Below are positions 1 through 8,521 of a stretch of DNA of 64,000 bases, piece by piece (within the stretch, counting starts at the first letter, position 1; each line of letters opens with the position of its first letter). The notes beneath the pieces are model-generated. The model saw nothing but the letters and a program-made list of their open reading frames with translations, did no database searches and was not told the origin of the DNA. The DNA lies in NCBI RefSeq assembly GCF_013377905.1, contig NZ_JABKAV010000004.1, positions 1 to 64,000 of the forward strand. The letters run 5' to 3'. The DNA is from Hymenobacter terrestris. Lineage in GTDB: Bacteria > Bacteroidota > Bacteroidia > Cytophagales > Hymenobacteraceae. Position numbers and translations under genes: made by a program.

Positions 1-59
1 GCCCCTACCTGCTGCTTCACGTAGCTCAGAATATCCTGCTGAGTTAAAACCCTCCCGCT

Positions 60-737
60 ATGCCCAAAACTGCCCTAATTGCCGGTGCCAGCGGCCTGAT
101 TGGCCAACAGCTGCTGCCGCTACTGCTGGCCTCGGCCCGTTACAGCCGCGTTATTGCGCTGGTTCGGAAGCCGATGCCGCTGGTACACGAAAAGCTGGAG
201 CAGTTGGTAGTTGACTTCGAGCGCCTCGCCGACTACCGGCAGCAGCTGGTGGCCGACGACGTGTTTTGCTGCTTGGGCACTACTATGCGGCAGTCAGGCT
301 CGCGCGAGGCCTTTTATAAGGTCGATTTCACCTACGTGGTGAAGTTGGCTCAGCTGGCCGCTACCAACTTCGGCGGGCAGTTGCTCGTCGTATCGTCGTT
401 GGGGGCCGATACCCACGCCGGGGCCTACTACCTGCGGGTGAAGGGCGAAATGGAGGAGGCCGTGCGCCAGACAACGTTTCATGCCGTACACATCTTCCGC
501 CCCTCGCTGCTGCTGGGTCACCGGGCCACTCCACACCCCAACGAACGGCTAGCCACCGCACTACTGGCCGTACTAAAACCACTGCTTTTGGGGCCACTGC
601 GCCCCTACCGCGCTATTGCCGCCGATACGGTAGCCCGGGCCATGCTACGGGCCGCCGAAGATGATGGCGGCGGCATCCGCATCCACCGCTCCGACGCTAT
701 TGCTCGCGAAGGTAGGGCAGGAATCCTGGTCGGATAG
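60..737 (+). CDS. NAD(P)-binding Rossmann oxidoreductase (atypical SDR / HTATIP2-like)
   Basis: A 225-residue protein that begins with a nucleotide-binding loop, GASGLIG, at about residues 9-15. This is followed by VRK and a CCLGTT stretch near residue 70. VSSLGA and a YYLRVKGEME segment resemble the S-(Y)xxxK catalytic arrangement of short-chain dehydrogenases. The overall pattern matches the small NAD(P)H-binding family around human HTATIP2/TIP30 and bacterial 'oxidoreductase' proteins. The substrate cannot be told from sequence. It is probably cytoplasmic; no signal peptide is seen. It is followed at 796 by an unrelated outer-membrane-type gene with its own -7 promoter box inside the 3' end of this gene. 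Confidence 0.8.
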   Translation: MPKTALIAGASGLIGQQLLPLLLASARYSRVIALVRKPMPLVHEKLEQLVVDFERLADYRQQLVADDVFCCLGTTMRQSGSREAFYKVDFTYVVKLAQLAATNFGGQLLVVSSLGADTHAGAYYLRVKGEMEEAVRQTTFHAVHIFRPSLLLGHRATPHPNERLATALLAVLKPLLLGPLRPYRAIAADTVARAMLRAAEDDGGGIRIHRSDAIAREGRAGILVG

Positions 738-751
738 TTGGGGACATGTTG

Positions 752-759
752 TACTTTTG
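752..759 (+). promoter_or_regulatory. -7 promoter box (TACTTTTG)
   Basis: A perfect match to the Bacteroidota primary-sigma -7 consensus TAnnTTTG, about 37 bp upstream of the ATG at 796. No convincing -33 TTG lies at the usual distance. Confidence 0.45.
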
Positions 760-795
760 CGGGGAATTCCGATTTCCCCAATTTACTTTCCCTGT

Positions 796-1347
796 ATGAA
801 ATTCTGGCTGACTGGCGCTTTGGCGCTGGGCGTACTGGCAGCGGGCACTCCGGCCCTGGCACAAAAAAAGAGCAACAGTGGCTACACTACCGGCATCGGT
901 TTTCGGGCCGGCGGCTGGTCGTCGGGCCTCACGGTAAAGCACTTCCTGAGCGGCAAGAACGGCGTGGCCGTAGAGGGCCTGCTCACGCGTGAGTATGCCG
1001 CCCGCGGTGGCCGCCTGACGCTGCTGCTGGAGAAACACCTGCCTATTTCCGACTTCAAAGGCCTGCAGTTTTACTACGGCGCCGGCGCCCACCTGGGGGC
1101 ATATGAAGGCCGCTATTACTTCGAGGACTCCCGTTTTGGCCGCAAAAAGGACAAGTACTACTACCGCTATTACTACGACGATCAGACGCACCTGGTAGGC
1201 GGTGCCGACCTCATTGTGGGCCTCGAGTACAAGCTGCCCGACCTGCCTTTTGTGGTAGCCCTAGACTACAGGCCTTTTTTTGAAGTATTCCGAGGATACA
1301 CCGGCTTATATAATGACGCAGCCATAAGCCTGCGCTTTGCTTTCTAG
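796..1347 (+). CDS. Secreted / outer-membrane beta-barrel-like hypothetical protein
   Basis: Starts at the ATG at 796 because this gives a clean signal peptide (MKFWLTGALALGVLAAGTPALA, cleaved near ALA|Q). The mature part, about 160 residues, alternates aromatic and small residues (YTTGIGFRAGGWSSG, LQFYYGAGAHLG, FVVALDYRPFF) and ends in LRFAF. A terminal aromatic residue is typical of small outer-membrane barrels. A Tyr-rich loop (DKYYYRYYYDD) sits in the middle. No enzymatic motif is present. Function is unknown; a structural or porin-like surface protein is the best guess. Confidence 0.7.
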   Translation: MKFWLTGALALGVLAAGTPALAQKKSNSGYTTGIGFRAGGWSSGLTVKHFLSGKNGVAVEGLLTREYAARGGRLTLLLEKHLPISDFKGLQFYYGAGAHLGAYEGRYYFEDSRFGRKKDKYYYRYYYDDQTHLVGGADLIVGLEYKLPDLPFVVALDYRPFFEVFRGYTGLYNDAAISLRFAF

Positions 1348-1385
1348 CAGCTTCCTGTTGCGCCGTTATTCGGTAAAGCAACAGC

Positions 1386-1428
1386 AACGCAGAACGGCCC
1401 GACTCAGTGAGTCGGGCCGTTCTGCGTT
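1386..1428. terminator. Bidirectional hairpin terminator between convergent genes
   Basis: A perfect 21-bp inverted repeat (arms 1386-1406 and 1408-1428) with almost no loop, between the convergent genes ending at 1347 (+) and 1450 (-). There is no long T tract, so efficiency is uncertain. Confidence 0.6.
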
Positions 1429-1449
1429 GTAGCCGGTATTACTGTGTGG

Positions 1450-2109
1450 CTACTTTTTGCCTGCGTACTCCTTGTTAAGGTATTTGAGCACCGGCGTGGT
1501 AATGTCGAGGTCTTTGCGACCGTAGGCAATGTTGCCAGCGCCAGTGGCCAGAATCAGGCGGTAGCCGTTGGCTTTGCCGTACTTCTCAATCTGCTTGTTC
1601 ACGCGGCCCATCACTTGGTCATTCAGCTTGGCCTGCTCCTGCTGGGCCTGGCTCTGGAGGCGCTCCTGCTCCTGGCCCACCTTCATCTGCTGGGCCTGCA
1701 GCTGCTGCTCGGTGGCGGCACGCTGCTCGGCGCTCATGCCCTCAGCCTTCTGCTGGTACTGCTGCACGGCCGTCTGGAAGCTGGTTACGAGCTTTTTGTT
1801 CTGGGCTTCCCAGCCGCGGGCTTTGGCTTCAAGACGCTTGCTGGCATCCTTCATACCCTGATATTCTTCCAGCAGCCGGTTGGTTTCTACATAAGCCACC
1901 TTATTGGTGTCAGCCAACACGGCCGGGGTGAGGGGCACTTCGGGCTCGTCGGCCTCTGCGGCGGCGGTAGTGTCGGTGGGGGCAGCGGCTATGGGTGCGG
2001 GCGTGGCGGCTGGTTTGGCGGGCTTACCGCTGGCGAAATGCAGGTAAAATAGCACGGCCACGGCCACAACCAGCAGCGCGTTTACAATCAGTTGGGTGGA
2101 ATTTTTCAT
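1450..2109 (-). CDS. OmpH/Skp family periplasmic chaperone-like protein
   Basis: 219 residues. An N-terminal hydrophobic segment (NALLVVAVAVLFYLHFA) anchors or exports the protein. A Pro/Ala-rich linker follows to about residue 65, then KVAYVETNRLLEEYQGMKD, the start of an OmpH/Skp domain. Next comes a Gln/Glu-rich coiled coil (residues about 90-170) and the usual closing beta-strand region (VNKQIEKYGKANGYRLILATG). Skp-like proteins hold unfolded outer-membrane proteins in the periplasm. This one seems membrane-tethered rather than freely secreted, as often in Bacteroidota. Confidence 0.85.
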   Translation of the reverse strand: MKNSTQLIVNALLVVAVAVLFYLHFASGKPAKPAATPAPIAAAPTDTTAAAEADEPEVPLTPAVLADTNKVAYVETNRLLEEYQGMKDASKRLEAKARGWEAQNKKLVTSFQTAVQQYQQKAEGMSAEQRAATEQQLQAQQMKVGQEQERLQSQAQQEQAKLNDQVMGRVNKQIEKYGKANGYRLILATGAGNIAYGRKDLDITTPVLKYLNKEYAGKK

Positions 2110-2153
2110 TCAGAAAGCAGGAAGAAGCAAAAGGCCGCCGAAGGGCAGCCGGG

Positions 2154-2161
2154 CAAAAGTA
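2154..2161 (-). promoter_or_regulatory. -7 promoter box (TACTTTTG on the minus strand)
   Basis: A perfect TAnnTTTG, read on the minus strand, about 45 bp upstream of the OmpH-like ATG at 2109. Confidence 0.45.
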
Positions 2162-2275
2162 CAGGGAATAGGCGAATGAACGAATTGAGTAGTGAGGTGA
2201 AGCGGTGAAGTGAGGAAACAGCAGGAGCCTGTCCGACCTACTTCATCACTTTCCTGCCTTCCCCTGCTGCGCCGC

Positions 2276-3379
2276 TTACCACACTTCGTCGCCGTGGCCG
2301 TCGTCGTCGGGCAGGGCGGTGGGGTCGTCGGCGCGGTCTACTTCGTTTACATCTTCCTCGGTACGCTTGAGTGGCTTTTCGTCGAAGGGCACTACTAGGT
2401 CGGCACGGTTGGGGGCGGCGTCAAGGCGGGCCACGTGAACCAGCGCATCGCCCTGGTTCACGACGGGCATGTGGTTGAGGCCGATGATGTAGCCCGTTAC
2501 CGGCGACTCCAGCCGCACCGACCGCTCGCCGTAGGGGTCGGCCACCGAGCCGTAAGCCTGCCCCTCCTCTACGTGCTGGCCCAGCTGCACCAAGCTGCGA
2601 AAAATACCGGCGTAGCGGGCCCGTAGCCAGGTAGAGCGCAGGCACACCACCGTTGGGTGGGCCGGAGCCGGTGCTTCGGCCAACATGCCCAAGTGGTGCA
2701 GCACCCGCAGCGTACCGGCAATACCCAGGTCGATGCCCGGCTCATCCAGCCGCATCGATTCGCCGGTTTCGTACACGATAATGCGGCGACCCTCCTGCAT
2801 GGCCGTTTCGCGTAGCGAACCAAGCCGCAGGCCAGCGTGCAGCGTAAAGGGCGCCGCGAAAGCAGCGGCCAGCGCGTCGGTTTCGGCGTCTTCGTGCAGC
2901 AGGCAGCGAATTTGCGGTGTGTTGGCCCGCGTGGCCCCGCCCGTGTGGAAATCGATGCCGTAATCAATGAGCGGCATGATTTCGCGCATGAAGCGGTGGG
3001 CTACGCGGCTGGCCAGCGAGCCACGGGGGTTGCCAGGAAAGCTGCGGTTCACGTCCTTGCCATCGGGCACCTCGCGCGAGAAGTTGAGGAAGCCGTAGAT
3101 GTTGAGGATGGGAATGGCAATAATGGTCCCGCGCAGCGGCTGCAGCAGCTCGCGCCGGATAAGCCGGCGGATGGTTTCGATGCCGTTTACTTCGTCGCCG
3201 TGCATGCCGGCCATCAGTAGCACCGTAGGCCCCGGCTCCACGGCCCGGAATACATGCACCGGAATGTCAATCACCGTTCCCGAGGGCAGCCGCGAAATCA
3301 CCAGCCGGGTAAGCACCCGCTCGCCGGGCCCGATGGTCAGGCCATTGAGAAAAAGGGCATCGGGGGCAGTTTGGGGCAT
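2276..3379 (-). CDS. Succinylglutamate desuccinylase/aspartoacylase (M14-like) metallohydrolase
   Basis: 367 residues. It carries the zinc site of the AstE/AspA branch of the M14 carboxypeptidase fold: MAGMHGDEVNG (the HxxE ligands), a DVNRSFPG motif, and the third His in GIDFHTGG. A C-terminal domain (VTGYIIGLNHMPVVNQGDALVHVA) resembles the extra domain of AstE-like proteins. The family cleaves acyl-amino-acid bonds or terminal amino acids; this substrate is unknown. It lies downstream of rimK on the same strand, separated by a hairpin repeat. Together with the protease at 4550 this suggests a role in removing RimK-added glutamate; that is inference. The last 30 residues are acidic. Confidence 0.8.
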   Translation of the reverse strand: MPQTAPDALFLNGLTIGPGERVLTRLVISRLPSGTVIDIPVHVFRAVEPGPTVLLMAGMHGDEVNGIETIRRLIRRELLQPLRGTIIAIPILNIYGFLNFSREVPDGKDVNRSFPGNPRGSLASRVAHRFMREIMPLIDYGIDFHTGGATRANTPQIRCLLHEDAETDALAAAFAAPFTLHAGLRLGSLRETAMQEGRRIIVYETGESMRLDEPGIDLGIAGTLRVLHHLGMLAEAPAPAHPTVVCLRSTWLRARYAGIFRSLVQLGQHVEEGQAYGSVADPYGERSVRLESPVTGYIIGLNHMPVVNQGDALVHVARLDAAPNRADLVVPFDEKPLKRTEEDVNEVDRADDPTALPDDDGHGDEVW

Positions 3380-3421
3380 CTTTTCGGGAATAAGGGCTGA
3401 AGGTTGACGGGCCGATTTACA

Positions 3422-3523
3422 AGCACGTCATACTGAGCTTACCGGAGCATCTCTACCGCCATGCTAATCAGAAGAGGTTAGTACTGCGGTACAGATGGTT
3501 CGGCAAGCTCAGCATGACGTGCT
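3422..3523. repeat. Long intergenic hairpin repeat, class A (copy 1)
   Basis: Two imperfect arms of about 45 nt. The left begins AGCACGTCATACTGAGC and the right ends GCTCAGCATGACGTGCT, with a short loop. Same core (GTCATxCTGAGC plus CATCTxTACCGC) as the copies at 40327, 54097 and 54931. Lies between rimK and the AstE-like gene. Confidence 0.8.
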
Positions 3524-3539
3524 CATGGAAGTGTTCAGC

Positions 3540-4445
3540 CTAGGCCTTCTTCGCGTCGGTCGATTTCCTTTTCTGAACCAGCTGCTCGGTGTATTCGATG
3601 ACTTTGCCGGCAATATCGAGGCCGGTGGCGCGCTCGATGCCTTCGAGGCCGGGCGAGGAGTTCACCTCCAGCACCAGCGGGCCGCGGGCGCTCTGTAGCA
3701 TATCGACGCCTGCAATGCCCAGGCCCAGCGACTTGGCGGCCAGCAACGCGGCGGCCTTTTCGGCCCGGCTCAGCTTCACGAGCTTGCCCGAACCCCCACG
3801 GTGCAGGTTCGAGCGGAACTCGCCCTCCTTGCCCTGGCGCTTCATGGCACCTACCACTTCACCGTTCACAATAAAGGCCCGCAAATCGGCACCCTTACTT
3901 TCGGCAATGAACTCCTGCACAATAATGCGGGCCTTAAGGTTGTGGAAGGCCTCGATAACCGACTGAGCCGCCTTAGCCGACTCGGCCAGCACCACGCCCA
4001 GGCCCTGGGTACCTTCTAGCAGCTTGATGATGACCGGGGCCCCGCCGACTTGCTCAATCATGGCCGGCACGTCATCAGAGTAGTTGGTGAAGGCCGTTTT
4101 GGGCATGCCCACGCCGGCGCGGCTCAATATCTGCATCGAGCGCAGCTTGTCGCGGCTGCGCACGATGGACTGGCTGTCGATGGCCGTGCGCACCTTCATC
4201 ATCTCAAACTGGCGCACCACGGCGCAGCCATAGAACGTCACCGAAGCCCCGATACGCGGGATAATGGCGTCTATTCCTTCCAGCCGCTTACTTTGGTAAA
4301 TAATACCGGGCTGGCCTTTTTCGAGCACCAGATTGCAGTGCAGATGGTCAATTACTATGGGCTCGTGGCCACGCTGTTCGGCAGCTTCCACCAGTCGGCG
4401 GGTCGAATAGAGCGTTGGCTCACGCGATAGAATCGCTACTTTCAT
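3540..4445 (-). CDS. rimK: RimK-type ATP-grasp alpha-L-glutamate ligase
   Basis: 301 residues, the usual length for RimK. The N-terminal pre-ATP-grasp domain starts [21 protein letters not shown]-grasp features follow: [16 protein letters not shown], the nucleotide loop [47 protein letters not shown], and the Mg-binding [14 protein letters not shown]. RimK adds glutamate residues to the C-terminus of ribosomal protein S6 and, in some species, makes poly-alpha-glutamate. A short Lys-rich tail ends the protein. It is preceded by the retropepsin-like gene at 4550, a pairing also known elsewhere (rimB-rimK). Confidence 0.93.
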   Translation of the reverse strand: MKVAILSREPTLYSTRRLVEAAEQRGHEPIVIDHLHCNLVLEKGQPGIIYQSKRLEGIDAIIPRIGASVTFYGCAVVRQFEMMKVRTAIDSQSIVRSRDKLRSMQILSRAGVGMPKTAFTNYSDDVPAMIEQVGGAPVIIKLLEGTQGLGVVLAESAKAAQSVIEAFHNLKARIIVQEFIAESKGADLRAFIVNGEVVGAMKRQGKEGEFRSNLHRGGSGKLVKLSRAEKAAALLAAKSLGLGIAGVDMLQSARGPLVLEVNSSPGLEGIERATGLDIAGKVIEYTEQLVQKRKSTDAKKA

Positions 4446-4549
4446 TTGGTTGCGGACTATAGAGGCGAAGGGGTACTTGAGTGGGTACCTGAAGTGTAAT
4501 TGTTAGTGCACTAAAAAAATTCATCGGCCTAGGCACTACGCTCCAAGGT

Positions 4550-5017
4550 CTATCCAGTGATGGTCCGCTGTTGTTTGTACGATACGTTGCGCCGGGCTAC
4601 ATCTACCACCAACCGGGCCTGGCGCAGTAGCACCCGGCCCACAAGAACGGGATATTTCATATCGGAACGGTCGGAAAGAGAAAAGTCAGTAGTAAAATCC
4701 TGTCCGAACAGCCGGATAACGGCTTCAATTACGTAACGCTGCTGCACTTCGCCGTTGGAGCTGCGAATATCGCGCATACCAAACGTGCTGAAGGTCATGG
4801 GCGAGCCGTCGAAATCGGGGTGCGAGGGGTCGAGCAGCTGCACGTGCAGGCGCGTAACACCCTGTGCATCGGTTTCCTCATGGATGTTGGAACAGTGCAG
4901 CGCCCCGGTATAGGCACCGGTATCCACTTTGGCTTCTACGCCCCAGAGCTGCAGCGCCGGAAAATCAACCAGCTCCCGCCGCCCCACCGTACGCTTGGGT
5001 TCACGTTGCTTCGTCAT
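4550..5017 (-). CDS. RimB-like retropepsin-fold protease (ATP-dependent zinc protease family)
   Basis: 155 residues from the ATG at 5017, which directly precedes the conserved RTVGRRELVDFP start. An upstream in-frame extension to 5089 looks non-coding. The aspartic-protease-like motif VDTGAYTGALH (residues about 32-42) and the closing DMKYPVLVGR segment define the RimK-associated COG4067 family. These are annotated as ATP-dependent zinc proteases and are linked to trimming of RimK-modified S6. It is upstream of rimK on the same strand (104 bp gap), so co-expression is likely. No signal peptide, consistent with a cytoplasmic target. Confidence 0.82.
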   Translation of the reverse strand: MTKQREPKRTVGRRELVDFPALQLWGVEAKVDTGAYTGALHCSNIHEETDAQGVTRLHVQLLDPSHPDFDGSPMTFSTFGMRDIRSSNGEVQQRYVIEAVIRLFGQDFTTDFSLSDRSDMKYPVLVGRVLLRQARLVVDVARRNVSYKQQRTITG

Positions 5018-5106
5018 GGGAGGCAAGTTAAGGGGAGATAGGGAAATTGAAGCTGCCAGCCTTGGCAGGTCGCAGGATGACAGCTGCACATCATTCCATC
5101 TCCCAA

Positions 5107-6231
5107 CTACCCCTTGTAGCTAATCCGGTACACGGCATCGTTCTGGTCGTCGGATACGAGCAGCGAGCCGTCGGGCATAACGAGCAGGGCTACGGGGCGG
5201 CCCCAGGACTGCTGGCCCTGCAGCCAGCCTTCGGCGAAGGTTTGGTAGCCGGTAGCCTGCTGGCCGGCAGCATCGAGCGTGACGAGCGTGATGCGGTAAC
5301 CGATTTTACTGCTCCGGTTCCAGGAGCCGTGCTCGGGAATGAGAACTTGGTTTTGGTAACGAGCCGGGAACTGCTTGCCGGTGTAGAACTTCATGCCCAG
5401 CGCCGCCACATGCGGCCCCAGCTTCCGAGCCGGTTTCACATACGTAGCGACCGATTTGCCCTTGCCAAACTGAGGGTCGGGCACGTCGCCGGCGAAAAAG
5501 TACGGGAAGCCGAAGTGCTGGCCGGGCGCGGTGGCACGGTTCAGCTCGTCGGCCGGAGTGTTGTCGCCGAGCTTGTCGCGGCCGTTATCGGTAAACCAAA
5601 GGGCCTTATCCTTGGGGCTCCAGTCGAAGCCGACCGTGTTGCGCACGCCGTAAGCGAAGGTTTCGAGTCCCGAGCCGTCGGGGTTCATGCGGTTGATGGT
5701 GGCGTAGATGGGCGTTTCGGGCAGGCAGCTGTTGCAGGGCGCACCCACCGGCACGTACAGCTTGCCATCGGGCCCAAAGGCGATATAGCGGTAGCCGTGC
5801 CACTCCTTATCGGGCAGCGCGGTGCTGACTACCACCGGCTTGGGCGGCTGCTTGAGTTTGGTGCCCACATTGTCGTAGCGCAGGATGCGGTTGATTTCGG
5901 CCACGTACAGGCTACCGTTGCGCACGGCCACGCCGTTGGGCGCATTCAGGCCGGTGGCCAGCGTAATCACCTCATCGGCACGGCCGTCTTTGTTGCGGTC
6001 GGGCAGGGCGTACACCTTGTCGGTTTTAGTGCCCACGTACACCGTGCCGTCGGGGCCCAGGGCCAGCTCGCGGGCACTCTTCACGTTCTGGGCGAAGTAG
6101 CTGATGCTGAAGCCGGGCGGCAGCTTTATCTTACTTAGGTTGGCATCGGCGGCCGGCGCGGGGCCGGGCGTTACGGCAGAAATCAGGGCCAGCGGAGCCA
6201 GCAGCAAGGGCAGGAAGTAGCGGGTTTTCAT
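5107..6231 (-). CDS. Secreted sorbosone/PQQ-dependent sugar dehydrogenase-like beta-propeller
   Basis: 374 residues from the ATG at 6231, which starts a signal peptide (MKTRYFLPLLLAPLALISAV...APAADA). Propeller repeats follow: IKLPPGFSISYFAQNV, ARELALGPDGTVYVGT, GLNAPNGVAVRNGSLYVAEINRI, YIAFGPDGKLYVPVGAPCN, GVRNTVGFDWSPKDKALWFTDNGRD, and LIPEHGSWNRSSKIGYR. These match the L-sorbosone dehydrogenase / soluble glucose dehydrogenase family, which oxidises sugars in the periplasm with PQQ. No heme-binding CxxCH is present. Substrate is not predictable, and no PQQ biosynthesis gene is in the window. Confidence 0.82.
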   Translation of the reverse strand: MKTRYFLPLLLAPLALISAVTPGPAPAADANLSKIKLPPGFSISYFAQNVKSARELALGPDGTVYVGTKTDKVYALPDRNKDGRADEVITLATGLNAPNGVAVRNGSLYVAEINRILRYDNVGTKLKQPPKPVVVSTALPDKEWHGYRYIAFGPDGKLYVPVGAPCNSCLPETPIYATINRMNPDGSGLETFAYGVRNTVGFDWSPKDKALWFTDNGRDKLGDNTPADELNRATAPGQHFGFPYFFAGDVPDPQFGKGKSVATYVKPARKLGPHVAALGMKFYTGKQFPARYQNQVLIPEHGSWNRSSKIGYRITLVTLDAAGQQATGYQTFAEGWLQGQQSWGRPVALLVMPDGSLLVSDDQNDAVYRISYKG

Positions 6232-6309
6232 TGTACCCCTAACCCGTGCCCGGCCGGGAAGGTTGCCCAACCCGGCCGATGGCCGAACCCATTCTGGGCC
6301 GTGCGCCGG

Positions 6310-6597
6310 TTAGCGCAGCTCGTTGCGTTGCTGACGCAGGAGCTTCTCGTACTCGCGCTCCGAGCTATCGGCCCAGCCCAGGTTCCCATAGGCTTTCAGC
6401 CCGCGGATAACCACCCCGATACCCCAGAAGAACGACACCCACAGCGGCCACGGAATGGGGCTGGAGTCGCGGCCCGTGAAGGACCATATAACCCACAGCA
6501 AGGCATTTACTAGCAGGTAGATGAGCAGGCCGGACTTGAATTTGGCACGTTGGCGGGCCAGGCGCCAGAGCTGCGGGTCGCGGTCGGGAGTTTCCAT
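6310..6597 (-). CDS. 2TM domain-containing small membrane protein
   Basis: 95 residues from the ATG at 6597. A basic N-terminal stretch (LWRLARQRAKFKSG) precedes two membrane helices, LLIYLLVNALLWVIWSF and PLWVSFFWGIGVVIRGL. A cytoplasmic tail EREYEKLLRQQRNEL follows. This is the layout of the 2TM domain family (PF13239), often found next to LytTR regulators or as a free protein. Function is unknown. Confidence 0.75.
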   Translation of the reverse strand: METPDRDPQLWRLARQRAKFKSGLLIYLLVNALLWVIWSFTGRDSSPIPWPLWVSFFWGIGVVIRGLKAYGNLGWADSSEREYEKLLRQQRNELR

Positions 6598-6747
6598 GAT
6601 CGGGAGGTAGTTAAGTGGTTGACTGGAATAAATATAGCCTTTCCACTGCATTTCCTCAATCAGCAGTTACCCAACTGTTGCAAGCCGCCCCCGAAGCGTT
6701 GAAAATGGCAGCTGAAGCGAAACCACCTGGCATTATTCGTCAACTTT

Positions 6748-7302
6748 CTACCCCAGCCGCGACACCCCACCGGACACGATGAACTTCATGATTTCGCTGC
6801 TGGGCAGCTCCAGGTAGGTTACGTTTTCGACGGGTACGAGCACCAGCTCGCCCGAGAAGTTGTAGGAGTGCGGGAAGTACACGGCCAGCAGGTCGTCGCG
6901 GGTGATGGCGGCCATGCTGGGCTGGGTGACGAAGCCCATTTTGAACACCTGATCGGCATTGTTGAGGCGCACCAGCACCGGGCGGTTGAACTTCTGGTTG
7001 TCGCCCACGAAGGCGTCGAACAAATCCTTTAGGCTCGAATAGATGATGCTGACCAGCGGGGTGCGGTGCAGCACCCGCTCGGTGATGATGAGAAAGGGCC
7101 GCACCAGAAACGACTTGGCCACGAAGCCCACGGCCGTAATCAGCAGCACGGCTACCAGCAGCCCCAGCCCGGGTATGTCGAAACTCAAGCCCGCAAACAG
7201 GTCGTCGAGCCAGCGCAGCAACGCGAACAAAATATACGCCGTGAGCCCAATAGGGGCCACAATCAGAAAACCGCTGAGGAAGTAGTTAAGGTACCGGCGC
7301 AT
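6748..7302 (-). CDS. DUF502 family membrane protein
   Basis: 184 residues. Two transmembrane helices (YFLSGFLIVAPIGLTAYILFALL and GLGLLVAVLLITAVGFVAKSF) are followed by TERVLHRTPLVSIIYSSLKDLFDAFVG. A beta-rich cytoplasmic domain ends VYFPHSYNFSGELVLVPVENVTYLELPSSEIMKFIVSGG. The P-V-S-I-Y-x-x-x-K motif and the C-terminal GGVS are hallmarks of DUF502, a widespread envelope family of unknown function. Confidence 0.85.
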   Translation of the reverse strand: MRRYLNYFLSGFLIVAPIGLTAYILFALLRWLDDLFAGLSFDIPGLGLLVAVLLITAVGFVAKSFLVRPFLIITERVLHRTPLVSIIYSSLKDLFDAFVGDNQKFNRPVLVRLNNADQVFKMGFVTQPSMAAITRDDLLAVYFPHSYNFSGELVLVPVENVTYLELPSSEIMKFIVSGGVSRLG

Positions 7303-7343
7303 GCGTTGGTGCTTGGTGATGCTTCAATAGAGCAATAAAGATC

Positions 7344-7434
7344 CTGTCATCCTGAGCAGCGCGAAGGACTTACTGAGAGGCTACCTGTTGAGGTTGGCTT
7401 CTGCATAGGTCCTTCGCGCTGCTCAGGATGACAG
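7344..7434. repeat. Long intergenic hairpin repeat, class C (copy 2)
   Basis: Arms CTGTCATCCTGAGCAGCGCG... and ...CGCGCTGCTCAGGATGACAG (about 28 nt each, nearly perfect), with a loop of about 35 nt. The core GTCATCCTGAGC...CGAAGGA is a third flavour of the same design, between DUF502 and ispH. Confidence 0.8.
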
Positions 7435-7448
7435 CTGGTTTTTTCGCT

Positions 7449-8333
7449 TCACCCAATCAGCTCCCCTACTTCCTCAATGCGGCCCTTCACGCGCTCCATC
7501 AGCCACATGGGGGTGCTGGTGGCTCCACAGATGCCCACCGATTCGGCCTCGTGGAACCAGGCTTCATCCAGCTCCTGCTCGTTTTCCACGAAGTAGCTGC
7601 GCGGATTGGTTTGGTTGACGACCGAGAACAGGGCCTTGCCATTGGAGCTTTTGCGCCCGCTCACGAAGATGATAACGTCGTGCTGCTGGGCAAAAATGCG
7701 CAGGGCCGGCTCGCGGTTGCTCACCTGCCGGCAGATGCTGTCGTTGGCATCGAAGGAATCGAGCGAGCCGCCCGCCGCCAGAATGCGCTCCTCGATAACG
7801 GCCTTCATGTGGTAGAAGCCGGCCGTGCTCTTGGTGGTCTGGCTGAACAGGGTAACGGGCCGTGTGAAATCTACCTGATCGAGGTCAGCCTCGGTCATCA
7901 CGATGATGGCTTGGTTGAGCGTCTGGCCCGTGAGGCCGGCCACCTCGGCGTGGCCGGGCTGGCCGTAAATTACAATCTGGCCCTGCTTGCGGGTTGAAGC
8001 GTCGAAGGCGTGCTTGACGCGGTTTTGCAGCTTGAGCACCACGGGGCAGGAGGCGTCAATCAACTCCAGGTTGTTGCGCAGGGCCAGCTCGTAGGTGGCC
8101 GGTGGCTCGCCGTGGGCCCGGATGAGCACCTTGGCATCGTGGATTTCCTCGAGCTGCTCCCGGTCGATGATGCGCAGACCCAGCGCGTGGAGGCGCTCTA
8201 CTTCCATCCGGTTGTGCACAATGTCGCCCAGACAGTACAGGCTATGCTCGTTGGCCAGCTCGTCTTCGGCCATCTGAATGGCGAATTCGACGCCGAAGCA
8301 GTAACCGGAATTCTTATCAATGAGGACGTTCAT
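7449..8333 (-). CDS. ispH: 4-hydroxy-3-methylbut-2-enyl diphosphate reductase
   Basis: 294 residues from the ATG at 8333 (MNVLIDKNSGYCFGV). IspH reduces HMBPP to IPP and DMAPP in the last step of the MEP isoprenoid pathway, using a [4Fe-4S] cluster. The three cluster cysteines are visible in GYCFGV, DASCPVV and GICGATSTP. The substrate-binding histidines appear in GDIVHNRMEV and RAHGEPP. Length and motif order are those of a complete enzyme. It is a single gene, transcribed away from cmk's 3' end. Confidence 0.95.
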   Translation of the reverse strand: MNVLIDKNSGYCFGVEFAIQMAEDELANEHSLYCLGDIVHNRMEVERLHALGLRIIDREQLEEIHDAKVLIRAHGEPPATYELALRNNLELIDASCPVVLKLQNRVKHAFDASTRKQGQIVIYGQPGHAEVAGLTGQTLNQAIIVMTEADLDQVDFTRPVTLFSQTTKSTAGFYHMKAVIEERILAAGGSLDSFDANDSICRQVSNREPALRIFAQQHDVIIFVSGRKSSNGKALFSVVNQTNPRSYFVENEQELDEAWFHEAESVGICGATSTPMWLMERVKGRIEEVGELIG

Positions 8334-8521
8334 GCGGGTATTTTTTGGACTATTGGCTTGTAGCGGCTGGTTATTCGCTTCCGTTCTGCCAGCCAGAATA
8401 TTGCGGGCCGAGTTACGAAGCTGCACGGCCTGCGGGCCAGCCCTGCGAATTACGGGCCAGACCCCGCAGCTACAACAGCTGAAGCAATAGTTTAGGTCAC
8501 AATCAGAAGATGTTCTTACTG

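Noticed and set aside
1..59. Possible end or start of a gene at the window edge (a minus-strand frame reading LTQQDILSYVKQQVG)
   Set aside because: Too short, and no start codon in that frame; a plus-strand frame is equally open. Cannot be assigned.
5047..6138. Long plus-strand frame (363 codons)
   Set aside because: It is the antisense shadow of the sugar dehydrogenase gene; the GC-rich composition keeps shadow frames open and it has no recognisable motif.
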